The notes below the pieces were generated by a model. The model searched no databases. It was not told the DNA's origin and saw nothing but the letters and a program-made list of their open reading frames with translations. The position numbers and the translations under genes were made by a program. Positions 7,692 through 16,540 of a DNA stretch of 44,160 bases are shown piece by piece; the stretch's first letter is position 1; each line of letters begins with the position of its first letter. Location: NCBI GenBank assembly GCA_012837705.1, contig DUQQ01000005.1:1-44160 (forward strand). Direction: 5' to 3'. The stretch comes from Hydrogenispora sp. (GTDB lineage: Bacteria > Bacillota > UBA4882 > UBA10575).

Positions 7692-8552
7692 ATGATGAAA
7701 AAGATAGGCGTATTCCCGCTTTTGGAGAAACCAGAAGCGGTTCGGGTTGCCCGCGAACTAATCGGCCTCTTGGAACAGGCGGGCTTCAAGGTGGTTATGG
7801 AAGAAGAGAGTGCCGCGCGTCTTGGCACCGTTGAACTGGGCTGCCGGGAAGAGGAGTTACCAGCCCAGCTGGACTATGGTGTGGTTCTAGGTGGGGATGG
7901 CGCGCTTTTGTCACTGGCCCGACGACTTTACCCGTGGGAAATACCAATCTTCGGCATTAACCTGGGTCATCTGGGTTTTTTAACCGAAGTGGAAGATAAA
8001 GATCTGAAATGCGCCGTGGAAAAACTGAAAAGTGGCGATTTTGTCTTGGAAAACCGGATCATGGTCAACGCGGAGGTGACCAATGGCGGCAAGCGGCGTG
8101 CCCGTTTAGTGGGGCTCAATGATATAGTGCTCAACAAAGGATTCTTCTCCCGAATGCTCCGGTTTGAACTGCTTATTGACGGTTTTTTTACCGGCATGTT
8201 GGCGGCAGACGGGTTAATTATTGCCACGCCGACCGGATCAACCGCTTATTCATTGTCGGCGGGGGGACCGATCGTCTCACCTCAATTATCCGCGTTGGTA
8301 CTGACCCCGATCTGTGCCCATTCGCTCTTTAACCGCCCTCTGGTGGTGGGGAGTAATTCGGTTATTGAGATTAAATTTACGGCACCACCCCACGAAGTGA
8401 TGCTGACGGCCGATGGCCAGGAGTGTCTGGCCTTGGAGGCCGACGATCGGATTAAAATCTATACGGCACCGCATCGGACCAGGTTTATTCGCTTTAAGGA
8501 GAAAAGTTTTTATCATATTTTGCGTGAGAAAGTTAAAGAAGGAAAATTGTAA
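7692..8552 (+). CDS. nadK: NAD kinase
   Basis: Phosphorylates NAD to NADP. The 286-residue protein carries the diagnostic GGDG motif (VLGGDGALLSLARR), the FGINLGHLGFLTE block, and the C-terminal ATPTGSTAYSLSAGGPIV motif that contributes to NAD binding. Two adjacent in-frame ATGs (7692 and 7695) follow GAGGTG; the second has the better spacing (5 nt), so the start is uncertain by one codon. It begins the nadK-argR-recN run, an order common in Clostridia and Bacilli. Confidence 0.96.
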   Translation: MMKKIGVFPLLEKPEAVRVARELIGLLEQAGFKVVMEEESAARLGTVELGCREEELPAQLDYGVVLGGDGALLSLARRLYPWEIPIFGINLGHLGFLTEVEDKDLKCAVEKLKSGDFVLENRIMVNAEVTNGGKRRARLVGLNDIVLNKGFFSRMLRFELLIDGFFTGMLAADGLIIATPTGSTAYSLSAGGPIVSPQLSALVLTPICAHSLFNRPLVVGSNSVIEIKFTAPPHEVMLTADGQECLALEADDRIKIYTAPHRTRFIRFKEKSFYHILREKVKEGKL

Positions 8553-8600
8553 AGGCTTTTGCGTAATGAAGGCCAAAAGCCAGGAAAGGGAGGGTGAATC

Positions 8601-9053
8601 ATGAAAGCCCGTCGCCACGGCTTAATCCTGTCGATTATTAAAGAAAAGTCAATCGAGACCCAAGAAGCGCTTGGAGCGGCGCTGAAAGCCGAAGGGGTCG
8701 AAGTGACCCAGGCTACCCTTTCGCGGGACATCAAAGAACTTGGTCTGATCAAAGTACCGACCCCCAGTGGGAACTACCGTTATTCGTTACCCTTGGACCG
8801 TAGCTTTCCCGATCTACTAAAGCGGGCGGAACGGATGTTTGAGGGTGCGGTGACCAGTATTGACCATACCGAAAACCTGATTATGATCAAAACAACCAGC
8901 GGTGCTGCCCATGGCGTGGCGGCGGCTTTGGATGATTTGGACTGGAATGAGGTGGTCGGGACCATTGCCGGGGACGATTCCATTTTAATGATTGTCCGGC
9001 GAAAACAGCAAGTTGACCAAGTTCTGGAGCGGTTGTATAAGTTGAGGAGGTAA
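8601..9053 (+). CDS. argR: Arginine repressor ArgR/AhrC
   Basis: Arginine-responsive hexameric regulator that represses biosynthesis and controls catabolism or transport genes. The 150-residue protein has the N-terminal winged helix with the recognition segment VTQATLSRDIKELGL and the C-terminal oligomerisation/arginine-binding domain ending in GTIAGDDSILMIVR, which includes the GTIAGDD arginine-binding motif. ATG 8601 has AGGGAGGGTGA upstream. It lies 48 nt after nadK and 4 nt before recN. A candidate operator in this window is the palindrome at 3628-3657. Confidence 0.96.
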   Translation: MKARRHGLILSIIKEKSIETQEALGAALKAEGVEVTQATLSRDIKELGLIKVPTPSGNYRYSLPLDRSFPDLLKRAERMFEGAVTSIDHTENLIMIKTTSGAAHGVAAALDDLDWNEVVGTIAGDDSILMIVRRKQQVDQVLERLYKLRR

Positions 9054-9057
9054 GAGG

Positions 9058-10803
9058 ATGCTGCGCGAGCTGATGATCGAGAATTTTGCCCTGATAGAGC
9101 GGTTAAACCTAGAGTTTGGACCGGGGTTTAACATTTTGACCGGGGAGACGGGCGCCGGAAAATCGATCATAATTGATACGGTCAGCTTGCTTTTGGGCGG
9201 ACGTTCTTCTTGGGAACAGATCCGGGCGGGCGCCGATTCGGCCAGGATTGAAGGCGTCTTTGATCTGGGGGGGCGTCCGGAAGTCGACAACCTCCTCGCC
9301 GACTGGGGAATCCCGGTGGGCGATGACCGCCTCCTGGTGGTCAGCCGGGAGATTAAAAAGTCCGGACGCAGTCGTTGTCGGATGAATGGACAGACTGTGA
9401 CCGTCCTCACACTCAATGAGGTCGGTCGTTTGCTTATGGATATCCATGGCCAACATGAACATCAGTCCCTCTTCTCCGCCGTCTCCCAGCGGGAGATTTT
9501 GGACCGCTTTGGCGGGGAGCAGATAAAAGAGGAAGCGGACCGGGTGGCCGCGTTATATACCAAATGGCAAGGGATCAAGAAGGAACTGGCTAGCTTGGAG
9601 ACGGACGAAGCCGAAGAGCAGCGGCGGGTCGAGCTGATCAGCTTTCAATTACAAGAGATTGAAGCCGCCCAGTTGCAACCGGGGGAGGAAGAAGAATTAA
9701 GCCGGGAACGGGATATTCTCGCTGGTGCAGAACGGCTTTACGCTTATATCGCCGAAGCTTATCAACGGTTTTACGGGATGGATGACGGTGGTTCCATTCT
9801 TGACCATTTAGGAGCAGGCGTTGAAGCTCTGACCAAAGCGGCGGAGGTCGACCCCGCATTAAAACCGTGGGTCGAGACGACAAGCCAGGTTGCGTGTGAG
9901 ATTGAAGAAGTGGCCCGGGAGCTCCGGACCTACCGCGATCAGATCACGTTCGACCCGGAACGCCTGAATCAGGTGGAAGAACGGCTGGATGCGATCGCGA
10001 AGTTGAAAAGGAAGTACGGCCAAGGAATCCTGGAAATTCTGGATTACGCAGCGAAATTACGAAAGGAACTGGGTTCCCTCGGCGACCGCACCGAACGACA
10101 GCAGGAACTGGTGCAGCAGTTGGCGGCCGTGGAAGCAGAATTAATTACGGCGGTACAAGCCCTTTCGGTCTTGCGGCGGGAGGCGGCGGACCGTTTGGAG
10201 GCGGCTGTGATGGAACAGCTGCATGAGGTGAATATGGGAAAAACCGTCTTCAAAGTGGCGTTGAATCGGATTCCCGATGCTCAGAAGGGGATCAAACTGG
10301 ATGGCGCAGAAGTGGCGGTGGGGAAAGACGGTGTCGACCAGGTGGAATTCATGGTGGCACCCAACCCCGGCGAAGGTCTACGGCCGTTGGCGAAGATCGC
10401 TTCCGGCGGAGAACTTTCCCGTTTGATGTTGGTGTTGAAGGTGATTCTGGCCGAAGCCGATCAGATTCCGGCGATGGTTTTTGACGAGATTGATACCGGG
10501 ATTGGTGGGCGGACGGCGCAGGCGGTTGCGGAGAAACTTTTGCTCTTGGGCGAGACTCACCAGGTGATCTGTGTCACCCATCTGCCCCAGATCGCCAGTT
10601 TAGCCCATCACCATTATTATATTGAGAAAAAGACGCATGAGGAGCGTACAAAGATAAAGGTCCGAGCGTTGGATCAAGAGGAACGGGTTGAGGAACTTGC
10701 CCGAATGCTTGGGGGCGCTGAGGTCACGACAACCACCCGCGAGCATGCCCGTGAGATGCTGCAGTTGGCGGCGGCCCTTCGTTCGGAAATGAGCAGAACA
10801 TAA
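9058..10803 (+). CDS. recN: DNA repair protein RecN
   Basis: SMC-like ATPase acting early in double-strand break repair. In its 581 residues: N-terminal Walker A (GETGAGKS), ENFALIE opening, two long coiled-coil arms rich in Glu, Arg and Lys (about residues 150-370), and a C-terminal ATPase half with the LSRLMLVLKV signature region and Walker B (MVFDEIDTGIGG), followed by VTHLPQIA. ATG 9058 has GAGGAGGT upstream, 4 nt after argR. No LexA-type box is visible in the short upstream gap, so it is probably co-transcribed with argR. Confidence 0.96.
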   Translation: MLRELMIENFALIERLNLEFGPGFNILTGETGAGKSIIIDTVSLLLGGRSSWEQIRAGADSARIEGVFDLGGRPEVDNLLADWGIPVGDDRLLVVSREIKKSGRSRCRMNGQTVTVLTLNEVGRLLMDIHGQHEHQSLFSAVSQREILDRFGGEQIKEEADRVAALYTKWQGIKKELASLETDEAEEQRRVELISFQLQEIEAAQLQPGEEEELSRERDILAGAERLYAYIAEAYQRFYGMDDGGSILDHLGAGVEALTKAAEVDPALKPWVETTSQVACEIEEVARELRTYRDQITFDPERLNQVEERLDAIAKLKRKYGQGILEILDYAAKLRKELGSLGDRTERQQELVQQLAAVEAELITAVQALSVLRREAADRLEAAVMEQLHEVNMGKTVFKVALNRIPDAQKGIKLDGAEVAVGKDGVDQVEFMVAPNPGEGLRPLAKIASGGELSRLMLVLKVILAEADQIPAMVFDEIDTGIGGRTAQAVAEKLLLLGETHQVICVTHLPQIASLAHHHYYIEKKTHEERTKIKVRALDQEERVEELARMLGGAEVTTTTREHAREMLQLAAALRSEMSRT

Positions 10804-10863
10804 CCGTAGATCCCGCAACCTTGACGACGCTCAAGACCAAATGGGTGACGTGAGGTGAAAAGG

Positions 10864-11367
10864 ATGCTTAACGAACTCTCAAAGCAGCAAAGGAAAGTTC
10901 TTCTTCTGCTGGCCGCAGCGCTTTTACTTGGTGCGGGGCGCTTGGGGTTCCAAGCGCTCTCCCGGGGTGACTTGGAGGTGCATTTGGTGGCACCAGTCAG
11001 TGTCGCGTGGCCCGGTACGGTACGGGAGGGGACGGAACTGATCGCGCGGCGCGTCGATGCCATGCTGCCGCCGGGTGAAACCGGACCGGAGGCGGGGACC
11101 CAGGAAGAATCGGCAGATAAAGGGGCGCCGTCCGCATCCGGAGAAGAGACTGCGGCGGAGACGGCGACCTCTGGTCTTGATCCGAATACAGCGACCAACG
11201 CCGAACTGCAGACTTTACCGGGAATTGGACCGGTACTAGCCGCCCGGATCATCGAATACCGGGAGACGGTAGGTAAGTTCCGGACCATCGATGACTTGCT
11301 GGCGGTGAAGGGGATCGGCGAAAAAACGCTGGCCAAAATCCGGCCTTATCTTGAGATTAAGGAATGA
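10864..11367 (+). CDS. comEA: Competence DNA receptor ComEA
   Basis: Membrane-anchored DNA receptor of natural transformation, 167 residues. One N-terminal hydrophobic helix (about 12-31), a short linker, a low-complexity Gly/Glu/Ala stretch, and a C-terminal helix-hairpin-helix pair (LQTLPGIGPVLAARII, then AVKGIGEKTLAKI). The SLBB domain usual before the HhH region is reduced to a weak segment after the membrane helix. GTG 10855 lies inside the ribosome-binding site, so ATG 10864, 6 nt after GAGGTG, was chosen. The stop overlaps the comEC start (ATGA). Confidence 0.92.
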   Translation: MLNELSKQQRKVLLLLAAALLLGAGRLGFQALSRGDLEVHLVAPVSVAWPGTVREGTELIARRVDAMLPPGETGPEAGTQEESADKGAPSASGEETAAETATSGLDPNTATNAELQTLPGIGPVLAARIIEYRETVGKFRTIDDLLAVKGIGEKTLAKIRPYLEIKE

Positions 11368-13700
11368 TTTCCCGCTGCCCTCTCCTTTGGGCTCCTTTTT
11401 TCCTAGGAGGCGGGATCATCACCGGTTGGTACGGCCGACACTGGAGTGCGGCTGTTCTTCTCCTTTTAATTTTTGGCCTGCTCTTGTTTCTGGGCGGGTG
11501 GCGCCTGCGGCGGCGGCAAGGGACCGGTCTGCTTTTATTTTTGCTGATCGGGGTTATTTTAGGTGGGGCCGAAGCGAAGCTCCACCTTCGCCACCGGGCG
11601 GTTCTCGCCGACCACCAGGGGCAGTTGGTTGCGCTGGTTGGGACGGTGCTTGAAACCCCGGCCCCGTGGCGGGACGGTTTGCGGTTTGCTTTTCGTGTTG
11701 AAACGTTCCACGGGGTGGATTTAACCGTCCAGCCAAAAGTAGAAGTGTTTCTGCCTACCCCAGGCGCTTACCACTATGGGCAGCGTCTGGCGCTGCGGGG
11801 GCGTTTGTTCGGCGACGATCAGCGCGCCGGGTCCGTATGGGTCCGGGAGCGGATTACCGGCGGGTTACTGGTTGAAGGTCAACCGGTGGAGCACGGCAAC
11901 GGAAAGGTTTCTCTGGTGGGTCGCTTGGTTAATGCCGGGCAACGCAGGTTAATTGCGGTCGGAGAGGCGACCTTACCACCACGCGCCGCGACGATCCTCC
12001 ATGGGATGCTTATGGGGCGGCGGGAACCGGGGTTGTCAGCACTGACCTTCGAACGGGTCGGGGTTGCCCATTTACTCTCCGTCAGTGGACTTCACCTCAC
12101 GTTTTGGCTTAGTTTGTTTTGGGGGTTGGGCAAGGCTCTGCGTCTGCCCGATCGGGTGCTGGGCGTCCTGGCGGTGCCGGCTGTGGTCCTTTTTCTCTTG
12201 GTTGCCGGCGGCGGTGCTCCTGCCTTACGGGCGGGAATCATGGGTTTATTGGCTTTGTTTGGCGATCTGACGCAGCGGCGTACGCACCGGCCGCTGCATC
12301 TGGCGATTGCGGCGGTGATGATCTTACTTCTTCGCCCCTTGGAGATTTTTGCCTTCGGGTTCTGGCTTTCGTTTGCGGCTTGTGTTGGCTTGTTGGTTGT
12401 TTATCCTCGCTGGGAGCAATCTTGGGCTGCTTATCCGATGTTTGCGAAAGGCCGCCCTTTTTTTCTTTCCTTAGCAGCGCAAATGATGGTCGCCCCGCTG
12501 ATCGCCAAGGTTTACGGTGGTTTCTCCCTGGTGGCGCCGTTAGCAAATTTGATTTTAGTCCCTTTAGCTGGTTTAGCGGTGCAAATTGGTTTGGTGGCTG
12601 CGCTGAGCGGTTTAGTTTTTTTACCATTAGCTCGCCTCCTGAACGCCGGGAATGCGGTCATTCTTGACGGCTTTTGGCAGCTCACTATTTTTCTGGCGTC
12701 TTGGCCGGGGTATCTCCGTTTTCCCCCTTGGCCTTGGTTGACGGTGGGAGCTACTTATGGGGTGATATTTTTGCTCACTTGGGGTATGACGGTTAACCCG
12801 GTTACTAAAAAAAGAAGACTGCCTTTATTCTACATCCTGCTGATTTTGGCTGTGATTGGTCTGGTTGTGACCGGTTATTATCTGGTCCAGGATCTAAAGC
12901 CATGCCTCGAACTGGTCTTTTTCGATGTCGGGCAAGGTGATGCGCTTTTAATCTCCGCACCGGGGGACTATCATATTTTGGTCGATGGTGGAGAAATGGG
13001 TGCTTATGCGCGGGAGATCCGTCCCTATCTGCAAGCCCAGGGGATCCGGGCCCTTGATTTAGTGGTGGTCACCCACCCCCATGAAGACCACTTAGGCGGG
13101 GTGGTGCGCCTCCTCGAAGACGGCCGGATCGAGGTTGCTCAGATCCTAGAGAGCGGCTACACCCACACGACCCGGCTCTATGAAAGGTTTCTTACCTTAA
13201 CACAGGAACGGGGGATCCCGCTGCGGCAAGCGGTGGAGGGGACCACGCTGCAGGTGGGGGCGCTGAAAGGACTGGTACTCCACCCCCCTCCCACGCCCTG
13301 GACGGGGGTTGATCTGAACAATAATTCCCTGGTTTTGCTTTTGGACTGGCATTCGGTACGGATTCTCCTCACGGGGGATGTGGAGGATCTGGGTGAAGCT
13401 CGCCTGCTGGCGGAGTATGGGGATGGCTTGCGGGCTAACCTACTGAAGGTGGGCCACCATGGTAGCGCTACGGGAACGGGAAGGGCTTGGCTGCAAAAGG
13501 TCCAACCGGAGTTGGCTGTGATCAGCGTGGGTGCGGGTAATTCTTTTGGCCATCCAGAGCCTGTTGTTCTTTCCCGGTTAGATGAAGCCGGGGCCCGCGT
13601 TTACCGCACTGACCAAAGGGGCCGGTTAACCTTTCGGATCCGTCCGGCCCGCCGGGGAGGTCCGGCGCAGATTGAGGTACAAAGCGAGGTTAGAAGATGA
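11364..13700 (+). CDS. comEC: ComEC/Rec2 DNA-uptake channel
   Basis: Polytopic channel that carries single-stranded DNA into the cell. The 778-residue protein has the family order: N-terminal membrane helices with a DUF4131-type soluble domain, a central competence domain with the SVSGLHLTFW signature (around residue 235), several helices, and a C-terminal metallo-beta-lactamase domain with the metal motif HPHEDHLGG and later VGHHGS. All three expected domains are present and intact. ATG 11364 overlaps the comEA TGA and its own TGA overlaps the holA start, so comEA-comEC-holA are translationally coupled. Confidence 0.96.
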   Translation: MISRCPLLWAPFFLGGGIITGWYGRHWSAAVLLLLIFGLLLFLGGWRLRRRQGTGLLLFLLIGVILGGAEAKLHLRHRAVLADHQGQLVALVGTVLETPAPWRDGLRFAFRVETFHGVDLTVQPKVEVFLPTPGAYHYGQRLALRGRLFGDDQRAGSVWVRERITGGLLVEGQPVEHGNGKVSLVGRLVNAGQRRLIAVGEATLPPRAATILHGMLMGRREPGLSALTFERVGVAHLLSVSGLHLTFWLSLFWGLGKALRLPDRVLGVLAVPAVVLFLLVAGGGAPALRAGIMGLLALFGDLTQRRTHRPLHLAIAAVMILLLRPLEIFAFGFWLSFAACVGLLVVYPRWEQSWAAYPMFAKGRPFFLSLAAQMMVAPLIAKVYGGFSLVAPLANLILVPLAGLAVQIGLVAALSGLVFLPLARLLNAGNAVILDGFWQLTIFLASWPGYLRFPPWPWLTVGATYGVIFLLTWGMTVNPVTKKRRLPLFYILLILAVIGLVVTGYYLVQDLKPCLELVFFDVGQGDALLISAPGDYHILVDGGEMGAYAREIRPYLQAQGIRALDLVVVTHPHEDHLGGVVRLLEDGRIEVAQILESGYTHTTRLYERFLTLTQERGIPLRQAVEGTTLQVGALKGLVLHPPPTPWTGVDLNNNSLVLLLDWHSVRILLTGDVEDLGEARLLAEYGDGLRANLLKVGHHGSATGTGRAWLQKVQPELAVISVGAGNSFGHPEPVVLSRLDEAGARVYRTDQRGRLTFRIRPARRGGPAQIEVQSEVRR

Positions 13701-14710
13701 AAGCATCCGATTTTATCTATAGTTTGCAGCAAAAGGGGAGCGCCCGCCTCACACGACCCGTCTTGTTTCTGGGCGAGGAAGAATACTGGACAGTCACCGG
13801 GATCAACCAGATTAAGCGGTTGCTTTTTCCCAACGCGGAAGAAGATTTTAACGTTATGGTGATGGAGATCAAAGAGGTGGAAGCGCCTTTGCTCGGTACC
13901 GAACTGGCCACCGTCCCCTTCTTTAGCGCCAAGCGTCTTCTGATCCTCAAAGGGTTGGAAGAGATGAAAACGGCCCAAGAAGAAACGCTCCTGGCGGCCC
14001 TTCCCCAGTTGCCACCGGGGGTTTTCCTGATTTTAACCGCCCGGAGCCTTGACCAGAGAAAGAAGGGGGCCAAACAACTAAAGGCTTTGGTCGAAACGGT
14101 GTATTGTACGCCCTTAAAAAGCTATGAAGCCAAAAATTGGCTCCGTCAGGAAGCAAAAGGTTTAGGCCTTGATCTTTCCCCCGCTGAACTCGATCTGCTG
14201 CTCGCGGCGAAGGGAACTTCATTATTTAGTTTAAAGAATGAATTGGATAAAATCCGAGCTTACTGTGGCCAAGGGAAAAAGCCGACGTCAATGGAAGAGT
14301 GGAATACCCTTCTGGGGGAAGGAATGGAGACCAATATCTTTGCTATGATCGACGGGGCGATTGAAGGAAAGACCGGTGTGGCGTTGAATCTCCTCCACCG
14401 GTTGCTGGCTGCCGGTGAACCGGAGGCGAAAATTCTAGCTCTTTTGGGGAAAGAAGTGGGCCGCTTATTACAGGGCTGGTCCCTGTTACAGGCAAGGCGG
14501 GGCCATGAAATCCAAAAGGAACTGGGCTGCCATCCCTATGTGGCGGAAAAGATAAAGAAGAGAGCCGCCCATTTGTCCTTTGCCCAACTCCGCCGGGCGC
14601 ACCAGCGGATCTTGGCCGCCGATTACCGTTTGAAGACGGGCCAAACCGAGGCCGGTTTAGAGCTTTATTCCGTGGTGCTTGATTTGGGTTCCTATTTTAC
14701 GGCAAAATAA
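13697..14710 (+). CDS. holA: DNA polymerase III delta subunit
   Basis: Clamp-loader subunit that opens the beta ring. The 337-residue protein fits the HolA family: N-terminal domain with FLGEEEYW and TVPFFSAKRLLILKGLE, middle block LTARSLDQRKKGAKQLK, and a C-terminal helical collar domain with KSYEAKNWL... and FAMIDGAIEG. It follows comEC in the standard comEA-comEC-holA order of Bacillota, with a 4-nt overlap. With holB at 1.8 kb, two clamp-loader genes lie within 13 kb. Confidence 0.93.
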   Translation: MKASDFIYSLQQKGSARLTRPVLFLGEEEYWTVTGINQIKRLLFPNAEEDFNVMVMEIKEVEAPLLGTELATVPFFSAKRLLILKGLEEMKTAQEETLLAALPQLPPGVFLILTARSLDQRKKGAKQLKALVETVYCTPLKSYEAKNWLRQEAKGLGLDLSPAELDLLLAAKGTSLFSLKNELDKIRAYCGQGKKPTSMEEWNTLLGEGMETNIFAMIDGAIEGKTGVALNLLHRLLAAGEPEAKILALLGKEVGRLLQGWSLLQARRGHEIQKELGCHPYVAEKIKKRAAHLSFAQLRRAHQRILAADYRLKTGQTEAGLELYSVVLDLGSYFTAK

Positions 14711-14723
14711 TCTTAGCAAGACA

Positions 14724-14750
14724 AAACCGCCCGTTTTAACGGGCGGTTTA
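14724..14750. terminator. Bidirectional terminator between holA and rpsT
   Basis: A GC-rich stem (AAACCGCCCGTT / AACGGGCGGTTT) with A/T flanks on both sides. The T tract is short on plus and TTTTG on minus, so it probably serves both convergent units. Confidence 0.85.
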
Positions 14751-15026
14751 TTAGGCATTAACGGCCGCTGTCAGCTGGTTAAATTTACGCATCAGACGGC
14801 TTTTTTTCCGTGCCGCGGCATTTTTGTGGATCAACCCTTTACTGGCAGCTTGATCCAGCTCTTTTATTGTAAGGGTAAGTAGATTTTTTGCTTGTTCGAG
14901 GTCGGTTTCCATCGCAATCTGGGTGTTTTTCACGAGGGTCCGTAGTTTCGAGCGTTCGCTACGGTTCTTTAAGCGACGAAGTTCAGAGACAGCAACCCTT
15001 TTCTTGGCGGATTTGATATTGGGCAA
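14751..15026 (-). CDS. rpsT: Ribosomal protein S20 (TTG start)
   Basis: Primary-binding 30S protein that contacts 16S rRNA. The 91-residue sequence is strongly basic and helical with the family opening PNIKSAKKR. The first possible start, GTG 15035, lies inside the Shine-Dalgarno (GGGAGGTG). The second of two tandem TTG codons (15026) is 6 nt downstream and yields the conserved MPNIKSAKKR N-terminus, so TTG 15026 was chosen. E. coli rpsT also starts with UUG, where it is linked to autoregulation. The gene is alone on the minus strand with its own promoter. Confidence 0.95.
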   Translation of the reverse strand: MPNIKSAKKRVAVSELRRLKNRSERSKLRTLVKNTQIAMETDLEQAKNLLTLTIKELDQAASKGLIHKNAAARKKSRLMRKFNQLTAAVNA

Positions 15027-15061
15027 CAAGTTCACCTCCCACTATTCCATAAGCTCATTAT

Positions 15062-15090
15062 ATTTTACCCTTTTTCGCCAACGAATGCAA
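15062..15090 (-). promoter_or_regulatory. Sigma-A promoter of rpsT
   Basis: On the minus strand: TTGCAT (15090-15085), a 17-bp spacer and TAAAAT (15067-15062), about 35 nt upstream of the TTG start. Confidence 0.7.
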
Positions 15091-15115
15091 GGTCTTTCTT
15101 GATTAAAGCATAATT
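15087..15115 (+). promoter_or_regulatory. Possible sigma-G-like promoter for yvlD-like/gpr unit
   Basis: GCAAG (15087-15091), a 17-bp spacer and CATAATT (15109-15115) resemble the forespore consensus (GHATR / CATWHTA), each with one mismatch. gpr is a sigma-G regulon gene in Bacillus and no better candidate was seen directly in front of it. Confidence 0.35.
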
Positions 15116-15167
15116 TGCCTGACCACGGGGGAGGATAAGATCAAGAATTTGAAAGGGAGGTAGTTCT

Positions 15168-15494
15168 GTGATAGGGGCAGTAATTCGCTTTGTGGTCTCC
15201 GCTTTAGTCTTGCTGTTCGTTGGCTTTCTTGTACCGGGGTTTAAAGTCGGCGGTTTTGTCGGGGCTTTAATCGCTGCCGTGGTGATCTCGGTCCTCGGTT
15301 ATATTGTTGAAAGCCTTTTTGGTCGGGAGGTCTCTCCCCAGGGACGAGGTTTGGTCGGCTTCTTAACCGCGGCGGTCGTCATTTATCTGACCCAGTTCAT
15401 CGTGGCCTCGGTGGAAGTCTCGATCATTGGTGCATTGTTGGCCTCAGCGGTCATCGGGGTGATTGATGCGATCGTCCCGACGGAATTGCGATAA
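15168..15494 (+). CDS. YvlD-like / phage-holin-4_2 family membrane protein
   Basis: A 108-residue, very hydrophobic protein with four predicted membrane helices and a short charged loop (about residues 52-60, GREVSPQGR). Pattern and length fit the widespread YvlD/DUF360-type family, whose function is unknown; the holin name is historical. GTG 15168 is preceded by GAAAGGGAGG at 7 nt and there is no better start. It lies 25 nt upstream of gpr and is probably co-transcribed with it. Confidence 0.8.
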   Translation: MIGAVIRFVVSALVLLFVGFLVPGFKVGGFVGALIAAVVISVLGYIVESLFGREVSPQGRGLVGFLTAAVVIYLTQFIVASVEVSIIGALLASAVIGVIDAIVPTELR

Positions 15495-15519
15495 ACGTGG
15501 GGCAAAGGAGGATGGTCTC

Positions 15520-16479
15520 ATGACATCAGCACCGATCCTGGGTGAGATCCGCACCGATCTGGCAATGGAGACCCACCAGTTTGTTGCGGGTATACGCGGT
15601 CCTTCCGTACCGGGGGTTGAATCTTACACCGAAGAAAAGGGGAAAACAAAGGTTACCCGGGTAATTATTCAAACCCCTGAAGCCGGTCAAGCTCTAGGAA
15701 AAAAGCCCGGCTACTATGTGACAGTGGAATCTCCAGCTTTACGCGGACGCGATAAGGATGATTTAGAAGAGGTTGCTCAGGAGATTGCGGCAGAACTCCG
15801 CACTTTTATTGCCGGTTTTAATCTCAACGACGAAGCGAGTTGCTTGGTCGTCGGCTTGGGAAACTGGAACGCCACTCCGGATGCCCTCGGCCCTAAAGTG
15901 GTGGAGAAGATCCTGGTGACCAGGCATCTCTTTGAGAGTACACCGCCGGAGAAAAGAGGAGGACTGCGTCCTGTCTGCGCCGTATCACCGGGCGTCTTAG
16001 GGATTACCGGAATCGAAACCAAAGAGATTGTCGCCGGGATTGTCCAGCGGGTCAAACCGGCCTTTATTCTGGTTATTGATGCCCTGGCCTCCCGGAGTAC
16101 GGAGCGGATGGGGAGTACGGTCCAGATCGCCAACACCGGAATCAATCCCGGATCCGGCGTTGGGAATCGCCGGTTAGGGCTCACTACTGAATCCTTAGGC
16201 GTACCGGTGATCGCGGTTGGAGTCCCCACGGTGGTCCAAGCGCGGACGATTATCCACGATGCGCTTGAACAAATTACCAGCTTAGGAGGGCCCTCAACCA
16301 AGGCTTTCCGGAAAGAGGTTATTGATCGGGTGCTCTCCCCCTATTTTCAGGATTTGATTGTTACCCCGAAGGAGATTGACGTGCTGATCGACGATATCTC
16401 CCGAGCGTTGGCGGGGGCAATCAATATTGCTTTGCACCCGGGGGTCACCGCCGAAGAGGTCTTTCGCTATCTCGAGTGA
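15520..16479 (+). CDS. gpr: Spore germination protease GPR
   Basis: Aspartate-type endopeptidase (family A25) that degrades small acid-soluble spore proteins early in germination; it is made as a zymogen in the forespore. The 319-residue protein has the family blocks RTDLAMETHQ at the N-terminus (zymogen-processing region), CLVVGLGNWNATPDALGP, TRHLF, SPGVLGITGIET, VIDALASRS, and the C-terminal VTPKEIDVLIDD. It is somewhat shorter than B. subtilis GPR (368), lacking an insertion before the C-terminal block. ATG 15520 is preceded by AAAGGAG; longer in-frame starts lie inside the upstream gene. Marks the organism as a spore former. Confidence 0.96.
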   Translation: MTSAPILGEIRTDLAMETHQFVAGIRGPSVPGVESYTEEKGKTKVTRVIIQTPEAGQALGKKPGYYVTVESPALRGRDKDDLEEVAQEIAAELRTFIAGFNLNDEASCLVVGLGNWNATPDALGPKVVEKILVTRHLFESTPPEKRGGLRPVCAVSPGVLGITGIETKEIVAGIVQRVKPAFILVIDALASRSTERMGSTVQIANTGINPGSGVGNRRLGLTTESLGVPVIAVGVPTVVQARTIIHDALEQITSLGGPSTKAFRKEVIDRVLSPYFQDLIVTPKEIDVLIDDISRALAGAINIALHPGVTAEEVFRYLE

Positions 16480-16489
16480 GGAGCGACAT

Positions 16490-16519
16490 ACATATTACCT
16501 CCCCCTTCTGACATAGAAT
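16490..16519 (+). promoter_or_regulatory. Sigma-E-like promoter
   Basis: ACATATT (16490-16496), a 15-bp spacer and CATAGAAT (16512-16519) match the mother-cell sigma-E consensus (KMATATT-N14/15-CATACAMT) except for one base in each element. The predicted start at about 16526 leaves only a short leader before the gene at 16541. Confidence 0.5.
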
Positions 16520-16540
16520 AAAGGGATAGGGGGGGTGGTC

